From: Krasilnikovozyma curviuscula
Taxonomy: Eukaryota > Basidiomycota > Tremellomycetes > Cystofilobasidiales > Mrakiaceae
Assembly: GCA_014825775.1 (NCBI GenBank)
Contig: MVAQ01000123.1
Location: 1-60,616, forward strand
Direction: 5' to 3'
DNA length: 60,616 bases
Shown: one piece after another, positions 34,190-46,185 of the stretch
How positions within the stretch are numbered: the stretch's first letter is position 1
Layout of the letters: each line of letters begins with the position of its first letter
Program-made: the position numbers and the translations under genes
Notes under the pieces: generated by a model
What the model saw: the letters and a program-made list of their open reading frames with translations, nothing else
Databases searched by the model: none
Told to the model about the DNA's origin: nothing

Positions 34190-36873
34190 ATGCTCGCACC
34201 TATGCAGGCTTCAAGAGGACAGGAAAAGGCTGCTGAGCAGCAGTTGGAGAACGCCCCGGAAGGGGAAGCTGTTCCCAAGGTCGCAGATTTCAAATCTGAG
34301 GTCGATACCGAATCTCAAAGGGGCTCAACAATCGCCAAGTCTGTTCTTGGTGAAGAGTTTCGAGTTGGCCAAGAGAAGCTCGAGCGAAAGCTTCTCTGGA
34401 AACAAGGTTAGTACCTTCTGTCACATCTGTTGCAAGTTGCAAAGTTTGTTTTTATCCGGCTGACTCCTGCATCTCTGAATCACAGACGTGGTCTTGATCC
34501 CCTTCGCGTTCTTGCTCTACTTGGGTAAGATTCACCGTCAATCTGAATTCTGAAGCAGGCTATAGACTAACCGAACATTTTTTTAAAGCTGCTTATTGGG
34601 ACAGAGTAAGTCGACTGGACAACCTTCTACCGTCTTCGAATCGCAACACATTTGCAAATAGCTGCCTGCTGACACGCTGGCCCGTTTTTTCTTTGTCCTG
34701 GTTCACAATAGGGAAATATCGGAAACGCTGTAAGTTCTGCAGTTCTCCCCAGTTCCTTCAACTAGTGTTGCTCATTTTTTGACCCCTTTGTCTACTTTGG
34801 CACCTGCGGCATTGTGTGTTTTTCCCGCCAGCGTCTACAAGGTCGGTGTTTTGACTGTCCGCGCGGTCGCACATGCTCTCATATTGACAGTTTGTCTCTT
34901 GTTTCGTCTACAGGTCTTGAAGCAGATGCTCTTGGAGGATCTGACTCCAAATATTCTTTGGTGAGCCGAGCCTTTTCCCTCAATGCGAATGGACTAGTGG
35001 GAAGGATATCAATGGGACATCACAAGAACCTATCTCACCAGTCCTTTCTGTCTCCTTGCTATCCAGACTTTGGCCCTCTTCTACGTCAGCTATATTTCTT
35101 TGTCGATTCCTGGTACTCTTCTCGCCAAACAGATCGATCCCTCCAAATCCATCGCGTTCGGAGGTAAGAAAGACTTCTTCCTGTGATGGGACGGAACCAG
35201 TTGGGCGCTCCCAAGGAGGTCAACTTATAATAATGAAAAATGAGATGCTAATTCAAGGTTGTTTTGTCTTAGCCCTGACCTGGTCCATCGCGGCAGTCTG
35301 TCAATCAAGCGTGAAGAATTCAGCTGGACTTTACGCCTGTAGATTCTTTGCTGGTGTAGGAGAAGCCTTCTTCTCGCAATCCATCGCTCTTTACTTTTCT
35401 TACTGGTACAAAAAAAGCGAGATCGCTGTGAGTCTTATCGTTCAATTGTTTCTTGTGACTGGCACTGACCTGAGATTGACGCTTTGGGTTGTGTCTTCGC
35501 AGAAACGAATCTCATTCTTCATCGGTGCTGGAAGTCTTGCTGGTGCTTTCTCTGGGGTAAGCAAAACAATAATAACTTTAGTCTTAGGAAAGAGCTCTGG
35601 AGAATGTACTGACAACGGTTGACCTCTAGCTCGTCGCTTACGGAGTTGCCTCCATCACGCACCCAGCCATCAGATCATGGCGTATCCTTTTCCTGATAGA
35701 AGGGTGTCCAACATTTATCCTCGCCGTCTGTGTTTTCTTCTTCTTACCAAGCAGACCACAGGTAAGCCTCTTTCTATTCTTATTTTTTTCGTCTCTACTT
35801 CAAGCAACTCACTGTTCACATACCGCGTGCTATCTTCGTCTTCGGAATGCCTGCAGACCTCTCGCTTTTTGACTGAAGATGAGAGACTGATTGCCATCAC
35901 TCGTCTAAACCAAGATTCCCTCAACGAGAGTTCTTCTGGTATCGACCTGTCAGGCTTGAAGCGTGCTTTCACGGACTGGAAGACCTACGTTGTAGCCATC
36001 ATGTACTCTTGCATGAACCTCAACTTGGGATCCGTCACTGGTTTCCTTCCGTGAGTATCTGAACTCATTTTGCATCGTCTGGCCATTTGCTGAACTTTTC
36101 ACCGTTTATAATCGATCTCACGCAGAACGCTCATCAAGAATTTGGGATACACCGAGGCCAGAGCGACTCTCTTCACTGTTCCTCCATACGCTGTCTCATT
36201 TGTCGTCATGTTGAGTGTTGCTACGCTCTCGGACAAGTACCAAGCTAGAGGAATTCCAGTCATGTGCATCTTCGCCATCGGTATCATCGGTTGGGTTCTC
36301 TTGTTGACTGTCATCGAGCAGTTGAAAGTTCGATACTTCGCTATTGTATTGATTGTAACATCTGGTGAGTCCTCAGTTTGTCAGAATCCTGGCGAAGATT
36401 GGCGGCGACGAGTTCTGAATAAAACATCTTCTCATCTCGTCCCTTCCCTTCTTTCTCCAGGATACTCTGCCATCCCCTTGATTATGGCTTGGCAGGCGGC
36501 ATGTACTGGGTCACAAACCCAGAGAGCTGTTTCTCTCGGTAAGCTTGATCTTTTGCAGGCAGTTGGTTGTCGTTGGCCCATCTCACCAAATTTACTCCTT
36601 CCTGTAGGTATGCTGAACTGTGTTGGCCAATGTCTTTCTATCTTGGCAAGTTATTCCTTCCCATCAAAGGAAGGTCCACGATATCTTCGTGGTGTTGGTC
36701 TCAATATCGGATTCCAATCCCTCGGGTTGCTCATCGCAACTGGAATGACTCTCTACTACAGGTGGGAGAACAAACGTAGAGATAGAGTTGAGGGAGGTCG
36801 ACCAGAACCAGGAACAGTTCTCAATGTTATTGAAGAGCACGATTTGGCTGTTGGTTTTAGATACACTACTTAG
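34190..36873 (+). CDS. MFS permease, allantoate permease (Dal5/ACS) family
   Basis: The first in-frame ATG is at 34190-34192 (MLAPMQASRGQEK), giving a hydrophilic acidic N-terminus before transmembrane segment 1. The hallmark YLAAYWDRGNIGNA loop between segments 1 and 2 is assembled from three tiny exons (about 34486-34740), and segments continue with the RFFAGVGEAFFSQSIALYFSYWYKKSEIAKRISFF motif typical of anion:cation symporters. The second half includes FLPTLIKNLGYTEARATLFTVPPY and WQAACTGSQTQRAVSLG. Stop at 36871-36873, about 480-500 residues with twelve predicted helices. Family knowledge: relatives import allantoate, nicotinate, pantothenate, biotin or similar carboxylates by proton symport; the substrate here is not predictable. 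About eleven introns are present, and the plasma membrane is the expected location. The next gene downstream (CCT4) is unrelated. Confidence 0.88.
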
Positions 36874-37273
36874 ATCGTAGACATGAAGTTGTGGTGTTCC
36901 GTTGTTTTAGACTCAATAGAGGTCCTAATCAAAATCATTGCCAAATATATATCTAATCAAGTTGAATTCATATCAGTTCCTCCCTGAGGTTACTCCAACC
37001 TTGACAGACTGCCGAGGAGAGGGAATGAATGCGAGCATGGCGATGGCTCCATTCATGTCTGTATGCTGCGATGCCGACGAACCATCTCATAGCGAAACTT
37101 CGATTTCTCACGAGCACTGACTGGTTCATATCTGCAAAAGCTTGTTTTCGGTATTGAGACATGAAGATATCTCATCGTCAATCAAAGTTGTTCGCGACCA
37201 CTGTGCAAGCCTCAGCACGCGCTTGCAGTTTAGCGCTCGACTTACACCTGCCTAACTCCTCAATCTCTCCCAA
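36874..37273. promoter_or_regulatory. Intergenic: permease 3' flank and CCT4 promoter
   Basis: This 400-bp gap lies between two plus-strand genes. At 37094-37101 there is a GAA-NN-TTC pair followed by TTTC, a possible heat-shock element some 175 bp upstream of the CCT4 start. The permease 3' UTR should occupy the first part. Nothing else was recognised. Confidence 0.35.
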
Positions 37274-39550
37274 ATGGCTCAAGTTGCTACCCAAAGTGTT
37301 GGCAATGGCCAATTCAACGACAAGGTCAGTTCTTGCAGCCTTGGATTGACTTTTTGAGTGTCACTGATCGCGTTTCTCGCACTTTTTTGCTATCGAAAAA
37401 ATCAACTTCAGGGTAAGCCTATGGAAGTCAGGCTCTCCAACATTACAGCAGCTAAGTCCATCAGTGATGCTGTCAGAACTTCCTTGGGCCCAAAGGGAAT
37501 GGATAAGATGGTGAGTGTATCCAAGTTGTTCAGGCGAGGCGACTCGATATTTCGAAGCTGATAAATGGGAATCTTACTGCCATGGTTTTCTCTTTAGATT
37601 TCGACTGCTCAGGGTGAAGTTATCGTTAGTAATGATGGAGCTACCATCTTGAAACACATGGCTGTCCTCCATCCTGCCGCTAGAATGGTTTGTTCTCTCA
37701 TGTTCTCTCGTTTCCTTTGATCTTTTTTCGCTGACCTCAAGCCTTTATTAGCTCGTTGAACTCTCAGCTGCTCAGGATGTTGAAGCTGGAGATGGAACTA
37801 CCTCGGTTGTTGTTCTTGCTGGAAGTCTTTTGGGTGCTGCTGAAAAGATGCTCGCGAAGGGTATGTGTGCTCTTTTTTCTGGCGGTGGTGGGATCTGGAC
37901 ACGTCGTTTAATGGGGCTTATTCGTTTTATAGGCATTCACCCAACGATCATTGCTGAAGCTTTCACAAAGGCATCAGTCAAGGCTGTTGAATACCTCACC
38001 GAAATGTCCACGCCGGTCGACTTGAATGACAGAGAATCGCTTCTCAGAGCTGCTTCCACTAGTTTGTCCTCAAAGGTCGGTCTCAACTGACATTTGATTA
38101 TTGGTGATTTCCTATGATTTACTTTGGCTGCTTTCTTCAGATTGTCTCCCAATACACCTCTGTCCTTGCACCTATCGCCGTCACCTCCGTCCTTCGTCTC
38201 GTCACTCCAACATCAACCAATGTCGACCTCAGAGACATCAGAATTGTGAAAAAGATCGGTGGAACGATTGATGACACCGAACTCATCGATGGATTGGCTT
38301 TGAACCAGACTGTCGTTGCTGGAGCCGGAGGACCAACGAGAATGGAGAAGGCTAAAATTGCTGTTATTCAATTCCAGCTGAGCTCTCCTAAGCCAGATGT
38401 TAGTCCTTTGTCTATTCCAATCTTTCAATTTCTCCTTGGTATTGCGACTGATCGTCCGTACATCGGCCCGTTGCCTTTTCGACACTTTCTAAAACAAGAT
38501 GGACAACCAAATTGTTGTGAATGACTACCGTCAAATGGATAAAATCTTGAAGGAAGAGCGTCAATATCTCCTCAACTTGTGTAAACGAATCAAGAAGACC
38601 GGCTGCAACGTCCTTTTAATCCAAAAATCCATCCTAAGAGACGCTGTAAACGAGCTCTCACTGCACTTCCTCGCCAAACTCAAGATTTTGGTCGTGAAAG
38701 ATGTCGAGAGAGACGAAATCGAATTCATCGCCAAATCAACTGGATGTAAACCCATTGCAGATATCGATTCTTTCACGGAGGACAAGCTAGGCTCTGCCGA
38801 GCTTGTGGACGAGGTTGAGAAAAGTGGTGCTAGAGTCGTCAAGATCACTGGGGTGAAAAATCCCGGAAGAACTGTTAGTGTTCTCTGTACCGGTGCCAAC
38901 GGTTTGGTTTTGGAGGAGAGTGAACGAAGTTTGCACGATGCGTTGTGTGTTATTCGATGCCTGGTGAAGAAGAGGTCAGTGATATCTTCTTCGTCTTCCT
39001 CTTGTCATGATAGAGTGTGCTTATGCCCTACTTTGATCTCACTAGGGCTCTCATTGCTGGTGGTGGAGCTCCCGAAATCCACGTCTCCCGACTTCTAACG
39101 GCGCATGGTCTCACCCTCAAGGGAATGGAGTCTTACTGTTTCCAGGCCTATGCTGAAGCTCTCGAGGTCATCCCGACAACTCTTGCCGAGAACGCTGGTC
39201 TTAACCCAATTGCTATCGTCACCGAGCTAAGGAATAGACACGCTAGGGGTGAAATCAACGCCGGAATCAACGTTCGAAAAGTGAGTTGTTTCTGGGCGGT
39301 ATAGCTATTGATAAAGAACGTAAGTGCTGATCTGATTCTTTTTTTCTTTGTAGGGAACAATCTCGAACATTTTGGAAGAGAACGTCCTGCAGCCACTCTT
39401 GGTCAGCACATCTGCTCTTGAGCTCGCAACGGAGACTGTCTGTCTCTTGTTGCGTATAGACGATTTCCAGGTAAGAGTGACTCTTTTGCTCATTGGTAGT
39501 ATTATCAGAACTAACTTTCACGCCCTGATTTTTTTTAGTTCACGCGATAA
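37274..39550 (+). CDS. CCT4: T-complex chaperonin subunit delta (CCT4)
   Basis: The ATG at 37274 opens [14 protein letters not shown]. Family motifs follow in order: [14 protein letters not shown], the ATP-site loops [11 protein letters not shown] and [18 protein letters not shown], the apical domain with [19 protein letters not shown] and [20 protein letters not shown], and the equatorial return with [17 protein letters not shown] and [11 protein letters not shown]. The TAA at 39548-39550 lies on a tiny last exon. About eight introns split it and the length is near 530 residues, normal for CCT subunits. Delta identity rests on the [10 protein letters not shown] and [10 protein letters not shown] segments. 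Family knowledge: one of eight subunits of the cytosolic TRiC/CCT ring that folds actin, tubulin and WD40 proteins with ATP. I see no defect. It is convergent with the DUF7918 gene. Confidence 0.95.
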
Positions 39551-39970
39551 AGGAGTGGAGGTTCGAAAGAGATAACATCACATAAAGTATCACGATGTAT
39601 GATTTTGTACGAGCAGAAACACATGACTGTGTTAGTTGCATGCAAGAGTTCAAAGTACATTTAACTGAGATATCCCAAGTCGTTTCAAGAAGTCTGTTAC
39701 CCGACAGGTCGCAGCCGCCCGCCCTCCGTCATCTGGTGAAAGATGACGAAAGATGGCCTGTCTTCATCAGAGAGACGTTCGTTCATAGACTCTTGAAACT
39801 TCTGGTGCTGAGTCTCATTTTTATCTTCCTTTACGCGAGTTCAGCCGCAACACAACTTTTGTGTGCCGTTTAGCACGCAGCGATTGCGGCACCTCCTCGT
39901 TGTTGCTCTCTCCATCAACATTTTCTTTCCCTCGGATATATTCACCTCTAAAGGAATAGCTGACTCAGGG
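39551..39970. other. Convergent intergenic region (CCT4 / DUF7918 gene)
   Basis: This 420-bp gap holds the two 3' UTRs. No domain-bearing frame, RNA gene or strong hairpin terminator was recognised. Confidence 0.4.
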
Positions 39971-41553
39971 CTAGGTAGCGGTGTCATCTTCGGGTTGTTG
40001 TTTTCCGTCGATAGGTGCTGTGGCAGGTGTAGGAACTTTTTCTTCGTCCTTCTCCTCAAAGATTGAAGGTTGTTCAGCCTGTTCAAGACCTTCACCTTCT
40101 TCCTCGTCATTTTCTTCCTCCACAGGAGGTAACACTCGAGACCGCTTTGGGCTTGGACCCGCCTCGCCGTTGTTCTGCTGGAAATTCGAAAGGGATATAA
40201 CACGTCAGCGCTTGCGCGATGGAGTCGCAGCTAGAGGCAAGCCACTCACTAGAGGCGCTGCTTCCTCCACTTCAATCTCATCAACAGCTGCTTCGGCAGT
40301 AGGGAGAGATACCTGCTCCACTTCCTCCACTCTTTCCCTTTTCACCAGACCCGGTTCTACTTCCTGGCGTGCTTCTTTATCACCTTCTTCCTCATCGTCG
40401 TCTCCATTTGAGTCTTCGATATTGAGTGGTTCAGCATTTGGGTTATCCATATGGGAAGGAGGTCCACCGAGGACCTTGATATTTTCGCCCTCTTCGTCTT
40501 CATTGTCCGACGCGGAGATGTCGATGAAGATCTTCTTTCCGGTTCTGAGGTTGGGAGTCACTGAGAGAACAGAAAATTCTCTTTTCAGCGTGATGCCGAG
40601 AAAGAGCGGGAGGCGGGAGCTTACCTGGACCAGCGGAAGATTGGGAGGACGATAGTTCAAGCCTGGGAATAATATCACGCGCCAACAGCATCGCTCTGCT
40701 AGAGTAATGCCACTTGAAGCTGACGTATGGCTTGTCCTCTTCGTCTAGACGAATGACCTTCCTGAACCTTGACCCTTTCGTCTTCCTTACCTTGGTCGAG
40801 ATGATGTGGTCCGATGCCTTCTTCTCCTTTTCGTAGATGGTCATGTTTTCGACCGAACTCGACTTGAGGAGGCTCTGATGTTTGACCGAGGTGATGGGTT
40901 GGGAAGAAGAACGGATGGCGACGCGGTAGATCTTGAGCTCGATCGTGCCGATGGATCGCAGCTTAGAGGCAGACAGCTTTGAACACTCTGCAACTTCATC
41001 AGAGGTGTTCTACATCAACCAACAAAAGATGCACCGTTCCATCATTCATTCAAATTGACCTGTGGAGAAAGCGAAAGACTTACAATCGGAGCAAAAGTAA
41101 AAGCTTTGATTGTGGTCTTCGACGCGACGTCCCCGCTGTTCACTACCGCGGGCCGTTCAATATCACTCATCACCACTCCTGACATCTTCACACCATCAAC
41201 GAGTACCACACCGGTCGTGGGGTGGAACTCGATGTTGTCCTCTTCGTAAGTGTTTTTCCAACGCAGTTTGAACGCCTGTGAAAGGATTTTTTGAGTCAAC
41301 CTCTGGAGCACGAGATCAAGAGAGGCAGCGGTCGTACCTTTCCAGAAGTGCTCTCTACATAGCCTTCTGAGTGCTGTTCATTTATAGTGGTGGGCTTGTG
41401 GGACTCGAGAGCTTCTCCTTCAACCTAGGCAAGGCCAAAGCAAAACGCGTCGTCTGGTACGATATGACAACACGCAAGGGAGAGCTAAACTCTGAGGGAC
41501 AATATGGTAGAACATACGACGATTGCAGCCTGGAATTCTCTGGCTGTAAGCAT
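39971..41553 (-). CDS. DUF7918-type protein with acidic tail
   Basis: The start is set by splicing: ATG at 41551-41553 opens MLTAREFQAAIV, a GTATGT donor follows, and a CCTAG acceptor joins it to VEGEALESHKPTTINEQ. That reproduces the short FxAxIxVxGxxLEE opening I associate with basidiomycete DUF7918 proteins. The beta-rich domain continues through STSGKAFKLRWKNTYEED, FHPTTGVVLVDGVKMSGV, IGTIELKIYRVAIR and the positively charged SFKWHYSSRAMLLARDII segment. After that the protein turns acidic and disordered (EEEGDKEAR, EEAAPL, EEENDEEEGEG), stopping at 39971-39973. It is about 400 residues in six exons. The family has no assigned function that I know of; the acidic tail and a basic KRSR stretch hint at a nuclear protein, but that is inference. 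It is divergent from KU70. Confidence 0.75.
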
Positions 41554-42092
41554 TCTGGAAGGTATGGTTTGGGTGGTTGAGGGGAAACGGTCGAAATACA
41601 GAGCTTCGCGTGCTGCAGCAGGAGTCTTCACCCTGAATCCTTTTTCTAGAAGACCAGAACTCGTGTCTAATACGCCAGTGTTCTGGACAGAGTGTTTGGC
41701 TAAATCAAGTTCGGAAGGAGAATTTTTCTAAAGGAAATGGTGGAAACAAATGCGATTAGCGTCTCTACTATTCCATTTTTCGTCGGTTACAATTCCCTCA
41801 CCAGAAGGATTGCAGACATTCTGCAATTGAGAGAATATTAGAGTGTTCACATTACGAGACTGTCATCTTTCGAGAAAAATAAATCGCGTCTTCGAGAGCT
41901 AGAGCAGAATCCGCGGCGACGCTTGCAGCCAGTCGGGTCTTCACCGTCACAAACCTTTGAAACTCGCCTCACAGCTAGTAAGGTATACAGAGTCTCACTA
42001 GTCTATTCCGCTGAAGGCTGGAAGCTGCTGGACTTGCTGCCAAAGGTTGCTTAGGGTGCAGACCGGTTCACGTCCTGCAGTCATTCCTCAAG
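41554..42092. promoter_or_regulatory. Divergent promoter (DUF7918 gene / KU70)
   Basis: This 539-bp gap separates the two divergent starts. No domain-bearing frame or RNA gene was recognised. The last 90 bases before the KU70 ATG are probably its 5' leader. Confidence 0.45.
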
Positions 42093-45000
42093 ATGGACGG
42101 AGAGAAGGAACCACTGAACGCTTGGGAGAGAGATGAGGAGGAGGAGGACGAAGAGGAGCTCAATGAGTCGTATGTGAGTACATCTCTACCCTCATTCATT
42201 CGAATGAGCTGTAGGACTTTGATTCTAACCTCGCCCCTGGGAATGGTCAACACAGTGGAGAGAAGTCTCCAAGGACACCGTCGTACTTGCCATTGATGCC
42301 TCCTCCTCGATGCAGGAGCTGAGAGTTCATGATGCTGACGAGAGTGCTGGAAACTACGATTCAGAGACGGAAAATGAAGACAACGACGGCGAGGCGGGTC
42401 CGAGGAAGAAGAGAAAGATTCTGACGTCCAACTTGGAACAAGCCATCATCATTGCTACTCAGTTCTTGAAGAAGAAGGCATTCAGTAACCCACACGACAA
42501 AATTGCTATCTTGCTGTACAATACTGTGAATATTTCTGTTTTTGCTCCTGAACTTAGTTCAAGCTTCCCTCTGAATGTCTACTGACTACTCGCTATTTCC
42601 TTGGTTGGCGTTGATGTTGTAGTCCAAGAGACCTCTCCCCGGAGAATACATGCCACCAGGTATTTGCTTCCTACCCGAGCAGCAAGTCGCCCGCGTGAAT
42701 GTGGATCGAGTGAGAGCAATGATTGAGATCACTGACAGTGAGTCTACTCTCTTTCTCTCTCTCTCTTCTTCTTCTTCTTCTTCTTCTGCAAACAAAATCT
42801 CATCCCATCGCTTTGTAAAAGGTGCATCTGAAGACTCATCTTGGCTGAAGGGCGAATATCCACCCGTTGAAGAGGACAAGAAAATCACCACTGCTGCTCT
42901 GATGAGACAATGCTCTGCTACTCTCACTGATGCGTACGTAGTTCACCTCAGTGCTCCGTTGGTTGGATTGTTTGCTCCCATTTCTGCGTCGCTGACTTGT
43001 GTGTATGGTGTTTATTTCTTGGGTAGCAACATCAAGAATGGAACTCGTCGCATCTTCCTGATCACAGATGACGATCTGCCGCCAGGTCCGATCGATAAGG
43101 CCACTATTAGTGTCAGGGTAAGCTAGTAACTTTGTTTTGGAGTCGTCATTTCACACTCGAGTAGAAACTCACGATTGTTTGATAACAGGACATTCGAGAA
43201 TTGGGCGCGGACATCGTTCCTTTCTTCATTGATTCAACAGATGCACAGTTTGATAGCACAAGATACTGGGATGTAAGCTTTGACAATTTGACTCTCTGTC
43301 TCGCACCCACCATTCTTCTCCCAAAAGATTGACAATGCTTGAACTCTTGTCAACCAGAACGTCTTGGAGAACACCGATATCGCACCGAAAGATAACGACG
43401 ACTTGGACGACAACAGCTTCCCCATTGGGTCAGGACTGACCCGGTTCAAGGACCTTCTCCAAAAGATGACGGGCCGAGCTGCTGTCAAGCGAGCCCTGTA
43501 CAACGTCCCTCTGATCCTCGCTGATGACCTCATCATTGGCGTGAAAGGATATGGAACGGTAACTGCTCAGAGGATACCGACGAGCATATTTTTTAGTGGT
43601 GAAGGTGAAGGATATGAGAGAGTCAAGGCTTGGACCAGGTACTACGATCCTGAAGCTGCCGGCGATGTAAGTCGTTCTACTTACATGATTGAAGACTGCA
43701 TCTCAATGATTGCCAACCTTCTCTTTCTTTCTTTTTTCTTTTTTCTCCAGGCACAACGATACATCCCGTCAGACAATATTGAACAAGCTCTCGTTTTCGG
43801 AAATAAACATGAAGTACCTGATTGGTATGAAGCCGAGCTCGCAGCTAGCAAACAGCCGGATCTGTATACCACTTATGGAGGGAGCAGTGAGGATGAGACG
43901 AAACCACTTTTGAAGGTAGAAAAGGATGTGTTTATGGATGGAGAAGTCGATGACCGCGCGACCGAGGGTAAGGACGATCAAACAAAGGCTGCTTCGGGAT
44001 CTCAACCTGAGGCATCGTCTATTCCGGGGAGCAAAACTAGACAAAGCATGCGTCCTCCTCCACGCATCAACAAGAGAGTGAATCTCATCTCGCAATATGT
44101 GTCGTTCTGGAATGCCTTCATTGACGACTTGCATCTTCTTCCTTTAAGGTTCAATTCAGGCCCAAGGAGCTGATGGAATTCAAGACTCTTGGTTATAGTC
44201 CTGGTTAGTGTGCAGCGTCAATTTTTAGCTTGAAGGCGTGACTTTCGTTGACGGCCTGCTTCGCGTTGTTTACAGGTATCAGAGTCCTTGGGTTTTTAGA
44301 TAAAGACTTCCTGAAATCGGAATGGAACATTAAAAATGCATCATTCATTTACCCGCACGAAGCTGTAAGTTTTCCGTTCTTGACCAATAAACCTATCATT
44401 TCTTTTAACGTGACTCAATTGTGGTGCTTGTGCTTCGCTTTAGACTTACATCGGATCAACAAGAGTCTTCGCTGCACTTCTTCATACATGCAATTCCAGA
44501 AATCAAATCGCTCTCGCTCGCTGCTCGTTCAGAAAAGGTGGAATGCCAGTCATTTGCGTGCTCATTCCTCAGGTCCGTGCCTTTGCCCCTTCTTTGTCGA
44601 TTTTATCCCGACTAGCTCAAGCTAACACATTGCATTCATTAAAAAGATCGAAACTCTCGATGAGAATCAGGTGCAGATTGATGCTCCTGGATTTCACGTC
44701 ATTCAAATCCCATACCTCGACGATTGGAGAGATACGCCCGCCAAAGTTGCGTTTCCAACAAAGAAAGGTGAGCCAATCCTCATCAAATTCATCTCGAGAC
44801 AATCATACTGACCCGTTTCATCCCATTTTTGAAAATTGACAGCTAATCCAGAAATTGTCAAGATTGCTGAAAAGCTGATTCGTAAGATCGCCCAGGTCAA
44901 TGGCCACCAACCTCACCAATACAGCAACCCTCGTGAGTTGTCCTGGCTTTTCCTCTCTCAATATCAAACGACAGTAGTATTCATTCACCTTGTGTTGGAT

Positions 45001-45620
45001 GGCTAGACATCAAGCTATTCCAAGCTGAGATTGAGAGTATGGCTTTTGACATCGTTGACGATGAGCTAGAAGACAAAGTCAGGAAAGAAGATAACACTTT
45101 ACCAGATGTTGGCCTGATCCATTCTGTGAGTTGACTCTGAATTCTGGTCTCTCAATCCTTTCAGGTGCTGTGAAGGCTAAATTTCTTCTGCAGCGAGCTG
45201 GCGATAAGATGCGCGAATGGAACCAGGCCATCAGAGATAGTGCTGCTGCCTACGAACATGTCTCAAAAAATGAAGAATTTTCAGAGTCAAAAGCCCAGTC
45301 GTCCAGATCAACGAAAGCTGTAAGATTTTCTTGTGTTCACTAAATTCGTAGCTCCAACTTACTCTTTCTCGATTGCTGCAGTCTGCTGAGATTGACATCT
45401 CTGCAGTCTATGAGTACTTCATCTCTGGTCACTTGAACAAACTGAAGGTCGACACTCTTAAGGCGTTTTGTGTTAGTACCTTCTCTAGCGTCGTCTTCGA
45501 GATGGCTCAGCCTCATCGTTCTCGTGTGTGTAGCGTTTCAACTCCCTCATCGTCGGTGGAAAGAAAAACAAAGCAGATCTTCTGGCTGCAGTCTCTGAAC
45601 ACTTTGCGAAAGAAGAATAA
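42093..45620 (+). CDS. KU70: Ku70 subunit of the Ku DNA end-binding complex
   Basis: The ATG at 42093 opens an acidic leader (MDGEKEPLNAWERDEEEED). The vWA-like domain follows (VVLAIDASSSMQELR; RRIFLITDDDLPPG; GADIVPFFI), then the Ku core beta-barrel (ALYNVPLILADDLIIGVKGYG; LGYSPGIRVLGFLDKD; TRVFAALLHTC), the C-terminal arm (PYLDDWRDTP) and a C-terminal SAP domain (NKLKVDTLKAFCRFNSLIVGG) before the TAA at 45618-45620. About sixteen introns are present and the length is near 730 residues. Family knowledge: with Ku80 it threads onto broken DNA ends and starts non-homologous end joining, and it also protects telomeres; the SAP domain adds DNA contact. The first vWA exon has an acidic insert with a KKRK patch, possibly a nuclear localisation signal. 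I saw no break in the frame. It is followed in the same direction by RSP5. Confidence 0.94.
42738..42790 (+). repeat. CT/CTT microsatellite inside a KU70 intron
   Basis: An intron of KU70 starts with GTGAGTCTACT and continues as a C/T-only tract with CTCT then CTT units up to about 42788. It is a likely polymorphic short tandem repeat in an intron and does not touch the reading frame. Confidence 0.7.
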
Positions 45621-46185
45621 AGATGATTCCGTGGGTACGAGATCACCAACCCTTTCGATGCATCTCAGCTCCTCACTAAGCACCTTTGTTTTAATACACA
45701 AGCTGGCCCTCTCAGGAACGATGATGATTATATGAACTCTTTGATAGCACCCATTCGGTGTTTATCTTTTTCGCCCCGTTCGTAGCGCCATCCATACCGC
45801 GGCGCTTTGATTACAAACACGAGGTTCCTTTCGCCCCCCCCCTTTTCGCCTTTATCTGAATAACGACTTAACGAACTGTACACATATCCTCTTGATACAT
45901 AATTACCATCTCTCAATTGAGAAACAAAAACCCTCGAAAAGACTGCCAAAAATCGAGCGGCGGCAAAATCTTGGAATTGATTACTCGAGCCCCCGTGTAT
46001 TGTCGCCCGTCAATCATCCCTCCCAGCTGCTTGCCATTTCAGCGTCCCAGGTCTGTCAACAAAATCTCTCTCAGCCCAGGAAACTAAGTAAACGCTCGTC
46101 TCTGCTGGCTCAAGAACACAGGGAGGACAAGAACATCCATCGGCCGTTGGCATATCGTCCCCGAGCAGAAATCTCGACTCCAACG
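45621..46185. promoter_or_regulatory. Intergenic: KU70 3' flank and RSP5 promoter/leader
   Basis: This 565-bp gap lies between two plus-strand genes. A C10 run sits at 45834-45843, next to a T-rich stretch, and may mark the RSP5 core promoter. The 300 bases before the ATG are probably a long 5' leader. No RNA gene was recognised. Confidence 0.45.

Noticed and set aside
39981..40655. 224-codon Ser-rich plus-strand frame opposite the DUF7918 gene
   Set aside because: It mirrors the acidic Glu/Asp tail on the other strand; its Ser/Phe-rich content is a complement artefact.
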